64,000 nt of DNA from an uncultured Eubacteriaceae bacterium (GCA_947086655.1 CAMTZM010000007.1:1-64000); one strand, 5' to 3'. Positions 8,295-17,270 are shown, counted from the stretch's first letter. Program-made: numbers and translations. Notes: generated by a model from the sequence alone, not told the origin.

Positions 8295-10187
8295 ATGGAT
8301 ACTATTTCAATTCTTAATAAAATGGTTCTCCCGCAGCATCTTGACGATATGCTGAAAAAAAGCGGAGCAGATATTATTATTCCTCAAAGCAAAAGCGAAC
8401 TTTTTGAGCTTGCTCTTGGAGGAAGTGAAAATAATACATGGGACGTTGATTATGAGGTAAACGGTAAAACTATACGTGAAGCATATGTTATTAGGTGTAA
8501 AAACGGTATTGTTGTTAATTACGACGATATATCAATGCGCCGCCGTGACCCTAACAGTATGGTTATAGCCGACGACCTTCCTACGGATAAACCTACTTAT
8601 CTAAGCCGTTTTGGAACAAGCTTTGATGAAACAAGAACAGAAACTCTTGACTGGTTAAAAAAACAGGATAAACTTGTTGTGCTTCCTTTCTGGTCCGGAA
8701 ATCATGATATGAATTTAGGATATCCATCTATTGCGATAGTACCGGCTAATGCGGCATTTTTTGCAGCAGCGCTTGCCGACCTTCAAGGTTTTATACCAGC
8801 AAATAAAGTTCCTAATTTCTTTAAACCTCGTGCTGTTATTTTTGTTGCTCCTCCTTTCAGACACACTCATTTTGAAGGTAAACAAGTAGTTGTGCATAAA
8901 AGAGGCTATGATATGCATGAAGTATTTTCATACAATCTTTACCCTGGTCCAAGTGCTAAAAAAGGCGTTTACAGTATTTTGCTTGATATAGGTGAACAAG
9001 AAAAATGGGTAACATTGCATGCTTCAACTGTTAGAATAGTAACACCTTACGAGCTTACGCTTACAATTATGCACGAAGGCGCATCAGGCGGCGGAAAAAG
9101 TGAAATGACAGAGCAGTTTCACAGACAAGAAGACGGTCGTTTGCTCTTAGGTACAAATATAATTACAGGTGAACAAACTCTTGTAAATATTACCGACACA
9201 TCAGAACTTCACCCTGTAACAGACGATATGGCACTTGCACATCCAACGCTTCAAAATGACAGTAAAAAACTTGTTGTAGCCGACGCTGAAGACGGCTGGT
9301 TTTTACGTGTTGATAATATTACGCAGTACGGTACTGACCCCGAAATTGAAAAATCATGTACGCAGCCTAAGGAACCTCTTGTATTTCTTAATATGGATGC
9401 TGTTCCTGATTCAACATGTCTTATATGGGAGCATATTGAAGACGCCCCCGGCAAGCTTTGCCCTAACCCACGCCTTATTATGCCTCGCAAACTTAAAAAT
9501 AACATAATTGAAGGTTCCGTTGAGGTTGACGTTAGGAGTTTTGGCGTTCGTACTCCGCCTACAACAAAAGAAAATCCAAGCTATGGAATTATAGGAATGT
9601 TTCATATACTTCCGCCGGCACTTGCATGGCTTTGGCGTCTTGTTGCTCCTCGTGGTTTTGCTAATCCAAGTATAATTGACAATACATCAGGCATGAAAAG
9701 CGAAGGTGTAGGTTCATACTGGCCTTTTGCAACAGGTAAAAAAGTAGACCAGGCAAACCTCCTTTTATCTCAGATTTTAGATACTCTCTCAACACGCTAT
9801 ATACTTATTCCTAATCAGTATATAGGTGCTTATAAAGTAGGTTTTTCCGGACAATGGGCTACACGTGAGTACCTTTCACGCCGTGGCGGAGCAAAATTCC
9901 GCCAGGAAGTTCTTGAGCCTTCACGCTGTCCAATTTTAGGCTATGCTCTTAAATCTATAAAAATTGACGGAAATGTAGTACCTAAAGGTTTACTTCAAGT
10001 AAACTTACAGCCTGAAGTAGGAAACGAGGGTTATGACGTAGGTTCTAAAATACTTACGGATTTCTTTAAATCCCAGCTTGAGCAATTTAACACAAAAGAG
10101 CTTCTTCCTCTCGGAAAACAAATAATAGAAGCTTGTTTAAACGACGCATCTGTTGAAGAATACTATAAACTTATTCCAAAACTTTAA
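8295..10187 (+). CDS. DUF4914-like P-loop protein of unknown function
   Basis: A 630-residue cytoplasmic protein that I recognise, from memory, as resembling the uncharacterised DUF4914 family. There is no signal peptide or membrane segment. Residues 262-269 form a phosphate-binding loop (EGASGGGKSEM), close in pattern to the GxSGxGKSE loop of HPr kinase/phosphorylase and PEP carboxykinase, and it is followed by acidic and LLLG segments. Other marked stretches are LVVLPFWSGNHDMNLGYPSIAIVPANAAFF (given here as residues about 127-157) and many conserved-looking Gly/Pro turns. I infer a nucleotide-dependent kinase or phosphotransferase; substrate unknown. Codon use and GC are slightly higher than in neighbours, as in well-expressed genes. 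It is a single-gene unit ending at a strong terminator. Confidence 0.6.
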   Translation: MDTISILNKMVLPQHLDDMLKKSGADIIIPQSKSELFELALGGSENNTWDVDYEVNGKTIREAYVIRCKNGIVVNYDDISMRRRDPNSMVIADDLPTDKPTYLSRFGTSFDETRTETLDWLKKQDKLVVLPFWSGNHDMNLGYPSIAIVPANAAFFAAALADLQGFIPANKVPNFFKPRAVIFVAPPFRHTHFEGKQVVVHKRGYDMHEVFSYNLYPGPSAKKGVYSILLDIGEQEKWVTLHASTVRIVTPYELTLTIMHEGASGGGKSEMTEQFHRQEDGRLLLGTNIITGEQTLVNITDTSELHPVTDDMALAHPTLQNDSKKLVVADAEDGWFLRVDNITQYGTDPEIEKSCTQPKEPLVFLNMDAVPDSTCLIWEHIEDAPGKLCPNPRLIMPRKLKNNIIEGSVEVDVRSFGVRTPPTTKENPSYGIIGMFHILPPALAWLWRLVAPRGFANPSIIDNTSGMKSEGVGSYWPFATGKKVDQANLLLSQILDTLSTRYILIPNQYIGAYKVGFSGQWATREYLSRRGGAKFRQEVLEPSRCPILGYALKSIKIDGNVVPKGLLQVNLQPEVGNEGYDVGSKILTDFFKSQLEQFNTKELLPLGKQIIEACLNDASVEEYYKLIPKL

Positions 10188-10199
10188 TAAATTATTATA

Positions 10200-10238
10200 A
10201 AAAAACGCTTTAAAATAAATCATTTTAAAGCGTTTTTT
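10200..10238. terminator. Bidirectional terminator
   Basis: AAAACGCTTTAAAAT pairs with ATTTTAAAGCGTTTT, with A-runs upstream and T-runs downstream; it serves the DUF4914-like gene and the convergent SLOG gene. Confidence 0.85.
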
Positions 10239-10756
10239 TAATCTATATCCGTATTCATATCCTGGCTCATAAGTTCATATATATTAACTAAGACTAATTT
10301 TTTATCAATGGCATAATTAACCGTTTTATATGTACCTCCTGTTTTTTGTCTCAAATAATATACACAATAAGAACTCATATCAACCATATAATTATTTCTT
10401 TTAATCATACACCCATCTTTATAATCCGTACTTAAAATTTTTAATTTATCAGCATTTTCAACAATATTAATATATTCTAATTTATCTTCTTCCCTCCAGC
10501 CATTAGTTTGATTTAAGCATGGTATTGCAAGCATAAGTTTTATATTTGAATATTCTTTTTTTAGCTCTATAACCGCATTTGCTGCTAAAATATCAAACCC
10601 TCTTGCCGCTCCTGAGACAAAAACATTATAATCTCTGTTTTCTATTAAATTTTTTACATTTTCTTTTACATATGTTTTTATTAAATTACTGTCAATTTTA
10701 CTTATATTTCTATGTCCTGTAAACATACATATTTTATCTTTCAAAATAATCACCAT
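10238..10756 (-). CDS. SLOG-family (YpsA/DUF1273-like) nucleotide-binding protein
   Basis: A 172-residue Rossmann-like protein. The N-terminal CMFTGHRNI, the VSGAARGFDILAANAVIELKK helix-turn and the later CVYYLRQKTGGTYKTVNYA segment are the hallmarks of the SLOG superfamily (YpsA, LOG, DprA-like). In the family these residues bind nucleotides or related ligands; the function here is unknown. No partner typical of SLOG-linked conflict systems is adjacent. The start is uncertain: ATG 10756 has almost no ribosome binding site and is close to a TATAAT at 10765-10770, whereas TTG 10744 is preceded by GGTGAT. A perfect palindrome lies just upstream at 10785-10808. Confidence 0.75.
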   Translation of the reverse strand: MVIILKDKICMFTGHRNISKIDSNLIKTYVKENVKNLIENRDYNVFVSGAARGFDILAANAVIELKKEYSNIKLMLAIPCLNQTNGWREEDKLEYINIVENADKLKILSTDYKDGCMIKRNNYMVDMSSYCVYYLRQKTGGTYKTVNYAIDKKLVLVNIYELMSQDMNTDID

Positions 10757-10784
10757 CTTTATATATTATAGTATGTATAACACA

Positions 10785-10808
10785 TATAAAAACGCATGCG
10801 TTTTTATA
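10785..10808. promoter_or_regulatory. Perfect 24-bp palindrome upstream of the SLOG gene
   Basis: TATAAAAACGCA followed immediately by its exact reverse complement. It lies where the -35 region would fall for the minus-strand TATAAT box at 10765-10770. It could be an operator covering the promoter of the SLOG gene; with no loop bases it is less suited to be a terminator hairpin. Confidence 0.45.
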
Positions 10809-10818
10809 ATTTAACTAT

Positions 10819-10850
10819 TGGTTATGAGTATTTTTGCAAAGCAAAAATGC
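10819..10850 (+). repeat. Dispersed hairpin repeat, copy B
   Basis: GGTTATGAGTATTTTTGC, then AAA, then GCAAAAATGC. Apart from the inverted loop triplet it is identical to copy A at 5670-5700. It stands in an intergenic region upstream of the SLOG gene, with an A/T-rich tail that also shares CTTTGAC-like words with copy C. Confidence 0.7.
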
Positions 10851-10948
10851 AAATAAACTTTGACTTTATATTATTATTTTATAACATAAAATTTACTTTG
10901 TCTACACATTTTAAAATAAAATCTTAATTTTTTTAATTAATATTAAAA

Positions 10949-10984
10949 AAAACGTATTATAGGAAATAAATCCTATAATACGTT
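10949..10984 (-). terminator. Terminator hairpin, distal copy of a 36-bp duplication
   Basis: A 14-bp perfect stem (AACGTATTATAGGA / TCCTATAATACGTT) with a 6-base loop. On the minus strand it is followed by a run of eight T, so this copy is a complete rho-independent terminator for the SGNH esterase gene. The same 36 bases recur at 11200-11235. Confidence 0.75.
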
Positions 10985-11199
10985 CAGACTGTCGAGAAAA
11001 TCAAAATTTTTTTAAAACTTTAATTTATGGAAAAAGCGTCGCAGACTTTAAGCCGCAAAACGGGCTTTGCCCGTTTGAGGAAAAGAGACGTTTCAAGGGC
11101 TTTCAAGCCTTGTACGAAGAAACGTCTCTTTATTCTTCTGCTTAAAATCATCGAAAACTTTTTTTTCGATGACAGCGTTGTCGACTTTGTCGACACGCT
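10985..11199. mobile_element. MITE-like non-autonomous element inserted at a terminator
   Basis: A 215-base segment lying between two identical 36-bp copies of a terminator hairpin. Its ends form imperfect inverted repeats (CAGACTGTCGAGAAAATC at the left; the right end, reverse-complemented, AGCGTGTCGACAAAGTC; about 13 of 18 match). Inside are strong hairpins: AAACGGGC-TTT-GCCCGTTT, AAGAGACGTTTC...GAAACGTCTCTT, ATCGAAAA...TTTTCGAT and GTCGAC-TTT-GTCGAC. It is distinctly GC-richer than the surrounding DNA and codes for no convincing protein. I infer a short mobilised element; a structured RNA is the alternative. Confidence 0.6.
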
Positions 11200-11235
11200 A
11201 AAACGTATTATAGGAAATAAATCCTATAATACGTT
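11200..11235 (-). repeat. Terminator hairpin, proximal copy of the 36-bp duplication
   Basis: Identical to 10949-10984. It is the first hairpin downstream of the SGNH esterase gene, but on the minus strand it is followed by only four T before the inserted element begins, so it is probably the weaker terminator. Confidence 0.75.
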
Positions 11236-11252
11236 TTCTAATAATTTATTTA

Positions 11253-14200
11253 CTATTTTTTATTTTCCACAGGGAATAAAAATTCTGCTCCATTTAACGC
11301 TTTCTCAATAACATAAGATGCATCCATTGCTGTTATAACATTATCTCCGTCTACATCTGCCTTAGTCAAATCAACTTTATCTAAATCAACATTATCCGGA
11401 TTAAGAACGTATTGAAGTATTAAAGACGCATCTTCTATTGTAACATATCCATCTTTATTAAAATCTCCAAATTCGCTCTCAACACCTATTGGAGGCTTTG
11501 GAGGATTAACTTCAGTATTAAATGACGCCAAAACTGTCACATTAGATTCCGGCATAACAAATGTATATACTGTATCTGAAACTTTTGTCAAAGCAACTTC
11601 TGTTTCATCAGTATCATTTACAGCCTTTACTGTTTCAACAAAATAGTTTTCATTTGGATTAGCCGTTACCTCAACAGTTTCTCCCGGTTTAGCAAGAATT
11701 TCAACAACAGGAGCTCCCGGAGTCCATGTTATTTTTGTATATCTTCCTTTTGAACCCAATACTCCTATGTAATATTTTACACCTGCTTTTAAAGGAGCAC
11801 TTAAAGTAACATTTCCTGATAAAACAGTAGGTGTCTGACTTGATGCTATTGCTTCAGTTTCAGCAGTTTTAGTATCATCAATTATAACAAAATTTTTATT
11901 ATTTCCAAGATTAGTTACATCTGCTGTAAAAACTCCGTCTGAACTTGGAGTAAATACAAAACCTGAACGTTCTCTCCCGGCATTTGATAAATATCCATTA
12001 GTACTTGCATGAGATACATAATTACTTGAAAAAGCCATATCACATGTTGGGAATAATCCCGGAATAAGTTCCATATCAGGCGTTACATTTTCAGTAGCTG
12101 TCCATACTGAATTGCCTTCAGCATCTGTATTAGAGGAAAGTAAATTAACTTCGTTTCCGGCTTCTGATAAATTTTTCAAATCTACTGTTCCGTTTTTAAT
12201 TCCAGATGTATTTTTAACTGTATAAGAACGTACAGGAACAAAAAGTTCTGTTCTAACTGCTTTTCTTTCTTTACTTACAGCAGCACCATCGCTGTTTAAA
12301 ACTGTCATAACAACATATTGTCCTTTTTCAACAACAGTGTCAATTGTTACAGTGTTATCTGCTGCTATTTCAAAATCTTTGCTTGATAATTCCCCTGTTT
12401 CATCAAAAACTTTTACATTAAGTTTAGCTGTTATTTCTTCAGTTCCATTTTTATTAAGTGAAACAGATAATTTTCCGTCTTTAGATATATTAACGTCTTT
12501 AAACTCATAAGTCATAGGAGTATATTCTATTTTATTATAAGATATAGGAGCTGCCGTTCCATTTTTAATTACAGTATCTATTTGGTTTTCAGCTTTTACA
12601 TCATCCTGTCCCAAAACCCATAAAAACCATAATTGTTTAGCAGCTTTTGCTCTTGTTACATCTCCTTTTGGTTCAAGAGCATTACCATTTTTCATCTTTC
12701 CTCTTTCTATTCCTACTTCACTTCTCATAAGTCCTAAATTATAAACATCATAAAAAGTTTCAGCATATTCAAGAGATATTTCATCTTTATCAATTATATT
12801 TCCCCAGCCCTCAAGAGGATAATACTGAGCTTCTTTTCCTGTAAGGTTAGGGTCATAAGTAGGGTCGTCAGGACTTACAGTTGAGCCGTTGTAATCAGTC
12901 ATATATTTAGGTTTAGCATATGTTCCGTCGTCTTTTCTTCCAAAACGGAGTTTGTACGCATCAAGTATAATTGATGCCATTACTTCTCTTTTAAGTGTAT
13001 TTGTAGATAAATATTTATCAAAAACTTCTGCTATTAATACATCATTTAAATCCAAAGCCCAAATTGCACATAAAGCCTCAATAAATTCATTTGTACTCAT
13101 ATTTTCATCAGGACGGAAATTATTATTCTCATCTTTAGACATTACACCTAAGCTTAAAAGTTTTTCTATCTGATTTCTGTAATATGAGCCGTTTCCGCTT
13201 TTAACAAGAGATACGTCATTTGTCCACTCCGGATAAACCTTTGTAAAATCTCCGCTTTTACAAGCCTCTGTAACTATATCTTTTAAATATCCCTTTAATT
13301 CTGCCATTTTAGGTTTAGCGTCTGCCTTGTCGCCTTCTTTATAAATTTCCTCGGCTATAATTTTACACCATACTTTAGCTGCCGCTTCTTTATAATGTGT
13401 ACCATCTATTTTATTATCCGGATGTCCGTTAGCATAAGAACCGCTGTTTGTTTTCCCCGGAGTTTCTCCGGCCTCAATACTCATATAAATAGCTTTTACC
13501 TGGTCTGCACCATATTCAGCCATATAGCTTTTAGCATTTGTATTTAAATCAACAAGAAGTACTTCGCTGTCATTTTTAGCCGCCTCTGTCATTAATGCCG
13601 GAGCGTCAGGATTAAATTTTTCTATTGCCAAACCATTATTTGTTCTTGGCATTGATGTTACAAGTATAGGAGTAACTCCTCTTGATTTCATTGCTGGTAT
13701 ATAAATATCATTAAGCCATCTTGTATATGTCTGTGTATTTGAGCCACGGCCAAATCTTGCCTCTGGTCCTGCCTCAAGTCCTGTTGATTCGTCATTGTGA
13801 GCTGAATGTATAATCATAAAATCGCCTTCTTTGGCTGTCATAAGTGCATCATTAAAGCGATTTTCAAACCACATTGCTTTCATTGAGCGTCCGCCCATTG
13901 AGTAATTTATTACATTAATCTTTCCTTCGTCAAACATATTCTTTAATACCTGTCCGTAGCCTGACATTCCGGCTTCTTCAAATGTATATGTTTTTAAAGT
14001 AGAGTCACCTAATATAAATAAAGTTGGTTTTTCTCCGGCTGCTGCAGTTTTATTAGCTATTTTTGTCATTTGTATAGATGAAATGCAAACAGTCTGACTT
14101 GCACCAGCCTTAGGCAAAACTGATGGCTCAATTTCAAATTCTATGTATTTTTCACCTGTTACAAAATCATATTCCCATGTTGTATCATCTTTAAAAGATG

Positions 14201-14720
14201 CTATATTATTTTTAAGAACAAGACCTGAACTATCCCAGCTTCCTCCATTTTTTATGTCTTTAGCCTTTGTTCCGTTTACAGCAATACTTGTATTATTTTG
14301 CGTTGAGTCTTTAGCAAGCTTTACTGTTAAACCATAAGCTCCTGCCTCAGAAACATCAACACGGAAAACCATTCCTCCATAATTATAATTGTTTCCGTTT
14401 GTATTATGTAAATATTCTCCGCTGCCGTCTTCAGTAACAGAAAAACCATCATCTGATGCTGTTATAAGCGAAGTATTTAATAAACGGCTTGGCATAGATG
14501 AAGTTTCTGCCACAAATCCATAACCTTTTTCTTTTGTATATGCTAAATCTGTTGAATCAACCTTTATTGTCTCAGCAATATCTGCGCTTGTAAAATTAAA
14601 TGTTTTATAAGCGGTTTCATTAGAAACATCTTCCGCTGAAACAGATAAGGTAAATCCTGCAAAACATGAAAAAAGCATTACAAAAGACATTAAAGCACTT
14701 ACTACCTTTTGTCTCTTCAT
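11253..14720 (-). CDS. Secreted SGNH esterase with SLH-like and dockerin regions
   Basis: A 1155-residue exported protein, signal peptide about 1-29. A carbohydrate-binding-like region (35-220) is followed by an SGNH/GDSL hydrolase domain (232-460) of rhamnogalacturonan acetylesterase type: nucleophile S240 in LGDST, GGRS oxyanion block, HND at 308-310, and the D439/H442 pair in DGTHY. Residues about 500-770 contain two diverged SLH-like repeats (FRPDENMSTNEFIEALCAIW; LEPKGDVTRAKAAKQLW). Beta-rich domains and an InlB-like repeat follow, then a C-terminal type I dockerin (1083-1145) with two calcium-loop repeats starting DFNKDGYVTIEDA and DVDGDNVITAMDA. I infer deacetylation of pectic polysaccharide at the cell surface. 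SLH plus dockerin on one chain is unusual. No cohesin is in the window. Confidence 0.8.
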   Translation of the reverse strand: MKRQKVVSALMSFVMLFSCFAGFTLSVSAEDVSNETAYKTFNFTSADIAETIKVDSTDLAYTKEKGYGFVAETSSMPSRLLNTSLITASDDGFSVTEDGSGEYLHNTNGNNYNYGGMVFRVDVSEAGAYGLTVKLAKDSTQNNTSIAVNGTKAKDIKNGGSWDSSGLVLKNNIASFKDDTTWEYDFVTGEKYIEFEIEPSVLPKAGASQTVCISSIQMTKIANKTAAAGEKPTLFILGDSTLKTYTFEEAGMSGYGQVLKNMFDEGKINVINYSMGGRSMKAMWFENRFNDALMTAKEGDFMIIHSAHNDESTGLEAGPEARFGRGSNTQTYTRWLNDIYIPAMKSRGVTPILVTSMPRTNNGLAIEKFNPDAPALMTEAAKNDSEVLLVDLNTNAKSYMAEYGADQVKAIYMSIEAGETPGKTNSGSYANGHPDNKIDGTHYKEAAAKVWCKIIAEEIYKEGDKADAKPKMAELKGYLKDIVTEACKSGDFTKVYPEWTNDVSLVKSGNGSYYRNQIEKLLSLGVMSKDENNNFRPDENMSTNEFIEALCAIWALDLNDVLIAEVFDKYLSTNTLKREVMASIILDAYKLRFGRKDDGTYAKPKYMTDYNGSTVSPDDPTYDPNLTGKEAQYYPLEGWGNIIDKDEISLEYAETFYDVYNLGLMRSEVGIERGKMKNGNALEPKGDVTRAKAAKQLWFLWVLGQDDVKAENQIDTVIKNGTAAPISYNKIEYTPMTYEFKDVNISKDGKLSVSLNKNGTEEITAKLNVKVFDETGELSSKDFEIAADNTVTIDTVVEKGQYVVMTVLNSDGAAVSKERKAVRTELFVPVRSYTVKNTSGIKNGTVDLKNLSEAGNEVNLLSSNTDAEGNSVWTATENVTPDMELIPGLFPTCDMAFSSNYVSHASTNGYLSNAGRERSGFVFTPSSDGVFTADVTNLGNNKNFVIIDDTKTAETEAIASSQTPTVLSGNVTLSAPLKAGVKYYIGVLGSKGRYTKITWTPGAPVVEILAKPGETVEVTANPNENYFVETVKAVNDTDETEVALTKVSDTVYTFVMPESNVTVLASFNTEVNPPKPPIGVESEFGDFNKDGYVTIEDASLILQYVLNPDNVDLDKVDLTKADVDGDNVITAMDASYVIEKALNGAEFLFPVENKK

Positions 14721-14824
14721 TGAAATTTCACACTCCTTTTTTTACATCTTTTTATACTAAACTTAATTTAATATAAAAAGAAACTAAGTTTTAAATATAG
14801 TAAATATTATTTAATAAATATTTA

Positions 14825-14862
14825 GGAAACGCTTATTAATTTATTATAAATCAGCGTTTCCC
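14825..14862 (-). terminator. Hairpin downstream of the M29 aminopeptidase gene
   Basis: GGGAAACGCT pairs with AGCGTTTCC around an AT-rich loop; on the minus strand it follows the aminopeptidase stop by about 75 bases. The T-run is weak. Confidence 0.5.
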
Positions 14863-14935
14863 ATATTTACATATTAATTATATAATAAATTATGACATAG
14901 TGTAAGAGTCAATTATATATTTTATACAAATAATA

Positions 14936-16048
14936 TTATCCCAAATTTTCCGGATTTAGGCATTTTAACTCATCTAAAACAAATTCGCCGTCTTTTCTTA
15001 TCAAAACATCATCGAAATATATTTCTCCGCCGCCATACTCCGGCGTTTGTATCATCACTAAATCCCAATGAATTGAACTTCTATTGCCATTATCAGCGTC
15101 ATCATAAGAATTTCCCGGAGTAAAATGGAAACTTCCCCTTATTTTTTCATCAAAAAGTATATTTTTCATAGGTTTTGTAATATATGGGTTTACTCCTAAA
15201 GCAAATTCGCCTACATATCTTGCTCCTTCGTCCGAATCAAAAACTTTATTTATTCTCTCTGTATCATTTGATTCTGCTTTTATAATTTTTCCGTTTTTAA
15301 ATTCAAGTTTTACATTTTCATAATCTACTGATTGATATTGTGTCGGAGTGTTATATGTTATTATACCGTTTACACTATCTCTTACAGGGGCTGTATATAC
15401 TTCTCCATCCGGAATATTCATTTCTCCGGCACATTTTATAGCTGGCATAGACTTTATTGAGAAAGTAAGTTCTGTACCTTTTCCTATTATTTTTACTTTA
15501 TCTGTTCTTTCCATTACCTTTACAAGTTCATCCATTGCTTTGCTCATCTTTTCATAATCAAGACAGCATACTTTATAAAAGAAATCTTCAAAAGTATCAA
15601 GACTTGTTCCTGCTGCCTGTGCCATTGAATAATTAGGATATCTTAATACAACCCATTTTTTCTTTAATCTTATATCATGATGTACTTTTTGTGTGTATAA
15701 TTTTCCGTACATATCCATCTTTTCTGCTGGTACATCTGCCATCTCGCAAGAATTTTCGCTTGCTCCTATTCCTACATATGCATCCATTTTCTCCATTTTA
15801 AGTGCGTCAGACTCTGCGTTTATCAAAAGCTGTTCTTCTGTAACATTCATTAAAAGTTCTCTTTCAATGCTTGAACTTGAAATATTTACAAAAGGTATGC
15901 CGCCTATATTGTATGTTTCTCTTATAAGTTCTTTTACAAGGTCGACGGCTGAAAATCCATTTGATGATATTAAAACTTTTTCGCCTTTTTTCAATTTAAC
16001 AGAGTAATTTAAAATATTCTTTGCTAATTTTGTGTTTCTGCTGTCCAT
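14936..16048 (-). CDS. M29-family metallo-aminopeptidase
   Basis: A 370-residue cytoplasmic enzyme of the thermophilic-aminopeptidase (AmpS/PepS, M29) family, which removes N-terminal residues from peptides using two metal ions. Recognisable parts are NYSVKLKKGEKVLISS at the N-terminus, DGEVYTAPVRDSVNG and EFKNGKI in the middle, and the metal-site C-terminus with GEFALGVNPYI, GSFHFTPGNSYDDADNGNRSSIHWDL and YFDDVLIRKDGEFV. The length is slightly below the usual 400-410 residues but all late motifs are present. It stands alone between the SGNH esterase and the divergent response regulator, with GGAATGAT as ribosome binding site. Confidence 0.88.
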   Translation of the reverse strand: MDSRNTKLAKNILNYSVKLKKGEKVLISSNGFSAVDLVKELIRETYNIGGIPFVNISSSSIERELLMNVTEEQLLINAESDALKMEKMDAYVGIGASENSCEMADVPAEKMDMYGKLYTQKVHHDIRLKKKWVVLRYPNYSMAQAAGTSLDTFEDFFYKVCCLDYEKMSKAMDELVKVMERTDKVKIIGKGTELTFSIKSMPAIKCAGEMNIPDGEVYTAPVRDSVNGIITYNTPTQYQSVDYENVKLEFKNGKIIKAESNDTERINKVFDSDEGARYVGEFALGVNPYITKPMKNILFDEKIRGSFHFTPGNSYDDADNGNRSSIHWDLVMIQTPEYGGGEIYFDDVLIRKDGEFVLDELKCLNPENLG

Positions 16049-16267
16049 TATATCATTCCTTATCTCTAATTTTTTTATTTAACTGCATATTTTAATATTA
16101 TACCACATTTATTTATATTTAAGCAAAATAATATAATATTAAACATTGTTTAAATATAAGGTTAGTTTTTTATATGTTTTAATTATTTTTTATTTGTATT
16201 TTTTGCTTTTTTGTGTTATACTGAATTTGTAATTTATATAATTTGGTTCTTTATGGCGGTGATTAAT

Positions 16268-17266
16268 ATGTACCCAACTATTATTTGCGTTGATACCGAA
16301 AGTTCAACACTTGATGCGCTTTACGAACAGCTTAATTTATATTTTGGTGAAAATTATAAAATCAAAACTGTTTTAAGCGCTGACGAAGCGCTTAAATTAG
16401 TTGATAAAAACACTAATGTACCTGTAATAATAAGCGATTATTGTTATTTAAATAATGGGGATGATTTTTTTAACTGTATTAATAAGCATAATTCTAAAAT
16501 AAAAAAAATACTTTTAACAAATTCTGTCTCTATTGATAAAATTACTGATACAATTAACGATTCCGGACTTTTTGGTTTTATTCAAAAACCTCATAATTCC
16601 GACGAACTTTTTTCGATTATATCAAAAGCGCTTAAAACATATGAAAATGACAAAGCGTCGTTTGAATCTAATCAAAAATATAAGCTTCTTCATGAAACAA
16701 GTTTAAAAAAGAATGAAGGGCTTGTAAACGCAATTATTTACGCTATTGATTTACGTAACTTTCGTAATATGGGAAGTTGCCGCCGAACGGCAAAATATGC
16801 TAAAATAATTGGCCGTGCTTTAAAAATGCCGCAGAAAAAACTTGAGAACCTTAAATACTGTGCGCTTTTTAAAGATATTGGAAAACTTGCTATAACCGAT
16901 GCGGATTTGTGTCTTATTAATGAAAACGGAATTTATTGCCCTGATTATTATTCTATACTTGCTATGCAGGCATCTTATTCCGAAAATATTTTAGCATCTT
17001 TTGATTATAAAGATGAGATTATATCCGCTATTAAATATCAGTTTGAGCAATATGACGGAAAAGGGCCTTTTCGCCTTAAAGGAAAGAAAATACCTATTGA
17101 ATCAAGAATAATTCATATTGCATCATTTTTTGAGAGTATCAGAAATAATCAGAAAAAAAAGTTTACTATTGACGAGATTATTAATAGATTTCAAGAAAAA
17201 AAGGGAACAATTTTTGACCCTGAACTTGTTGATATGTTTACTGATCTTATTAAACCTAAGTTTTAA
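16268..17266 (+). CDS. Response regulator with degenerate HD-GYP domain
   Basis: A 332-residue protein. The N-terminal receiver domain looks functional: D9, phosphoacceptor D57 in ISDY, T84 and K107 in QKP. The C-terminal part (about 140-330) has the HD-GYP layout but its metal and motif residues are changed: the HD pair reads FKDIGK (K202 instead of His), the later histidines read KYQFEQYDG, and the GYP motif reads GKGPF (264-268). HD-GYP enzymes hydrolyse cyclic di-GMP; this one probably cannot and may bind a ligand or partner instead. I chose ATG 16268, preceded by GGCGGTGAT, over longer in-frame options that begin with a hydrophobic stretch inside the promoter region. Confidence 0.75.
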   Translation: MYPTIICVDTESSTLDALYEQLNLYFGENYKIKTVLSADEALKLVDKNTNVPVIISDYCYLNNGDDFFNCINKHNSKIKKILLTNSVSIDKITDTINDSGLFGFIQKPHNSDELFSIISKALKTYENDKASFESNQKYKLLHETSLKKNEGLVNAIIYAIDLRNFRNMGSCRRTAKYAKIIGRALKMPQKKLENLKYCALFKDIGKLAITDADLCLINENGIYCPDYYSILAMQASYSENILASFDYKDEIISAIKYQFEQYDGKGPFRLKGKKIPIESRIIHIASFFESIRNNQKKKFTIDEIINRFQEKKGTIFDPELVDMFTDLIKPKF

Positions 17267-17270
17267 TAAA

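Noticed and set aside
10238-10756. SLOG gene as part of a defence or conflict system
   Set aside because: No effector nuclease, membrane toxin or partner nucleotide cyclase lies next to it; neighbours are a terminator and repeats.
11027-11311. Open frame inside the MITE-like element
   Set aside because: It crosses the hairpins of the element, the duplicated terminator and the end of the SGNH esterase gene, and has low-complexity composition; the nucleotide structure explains it better.
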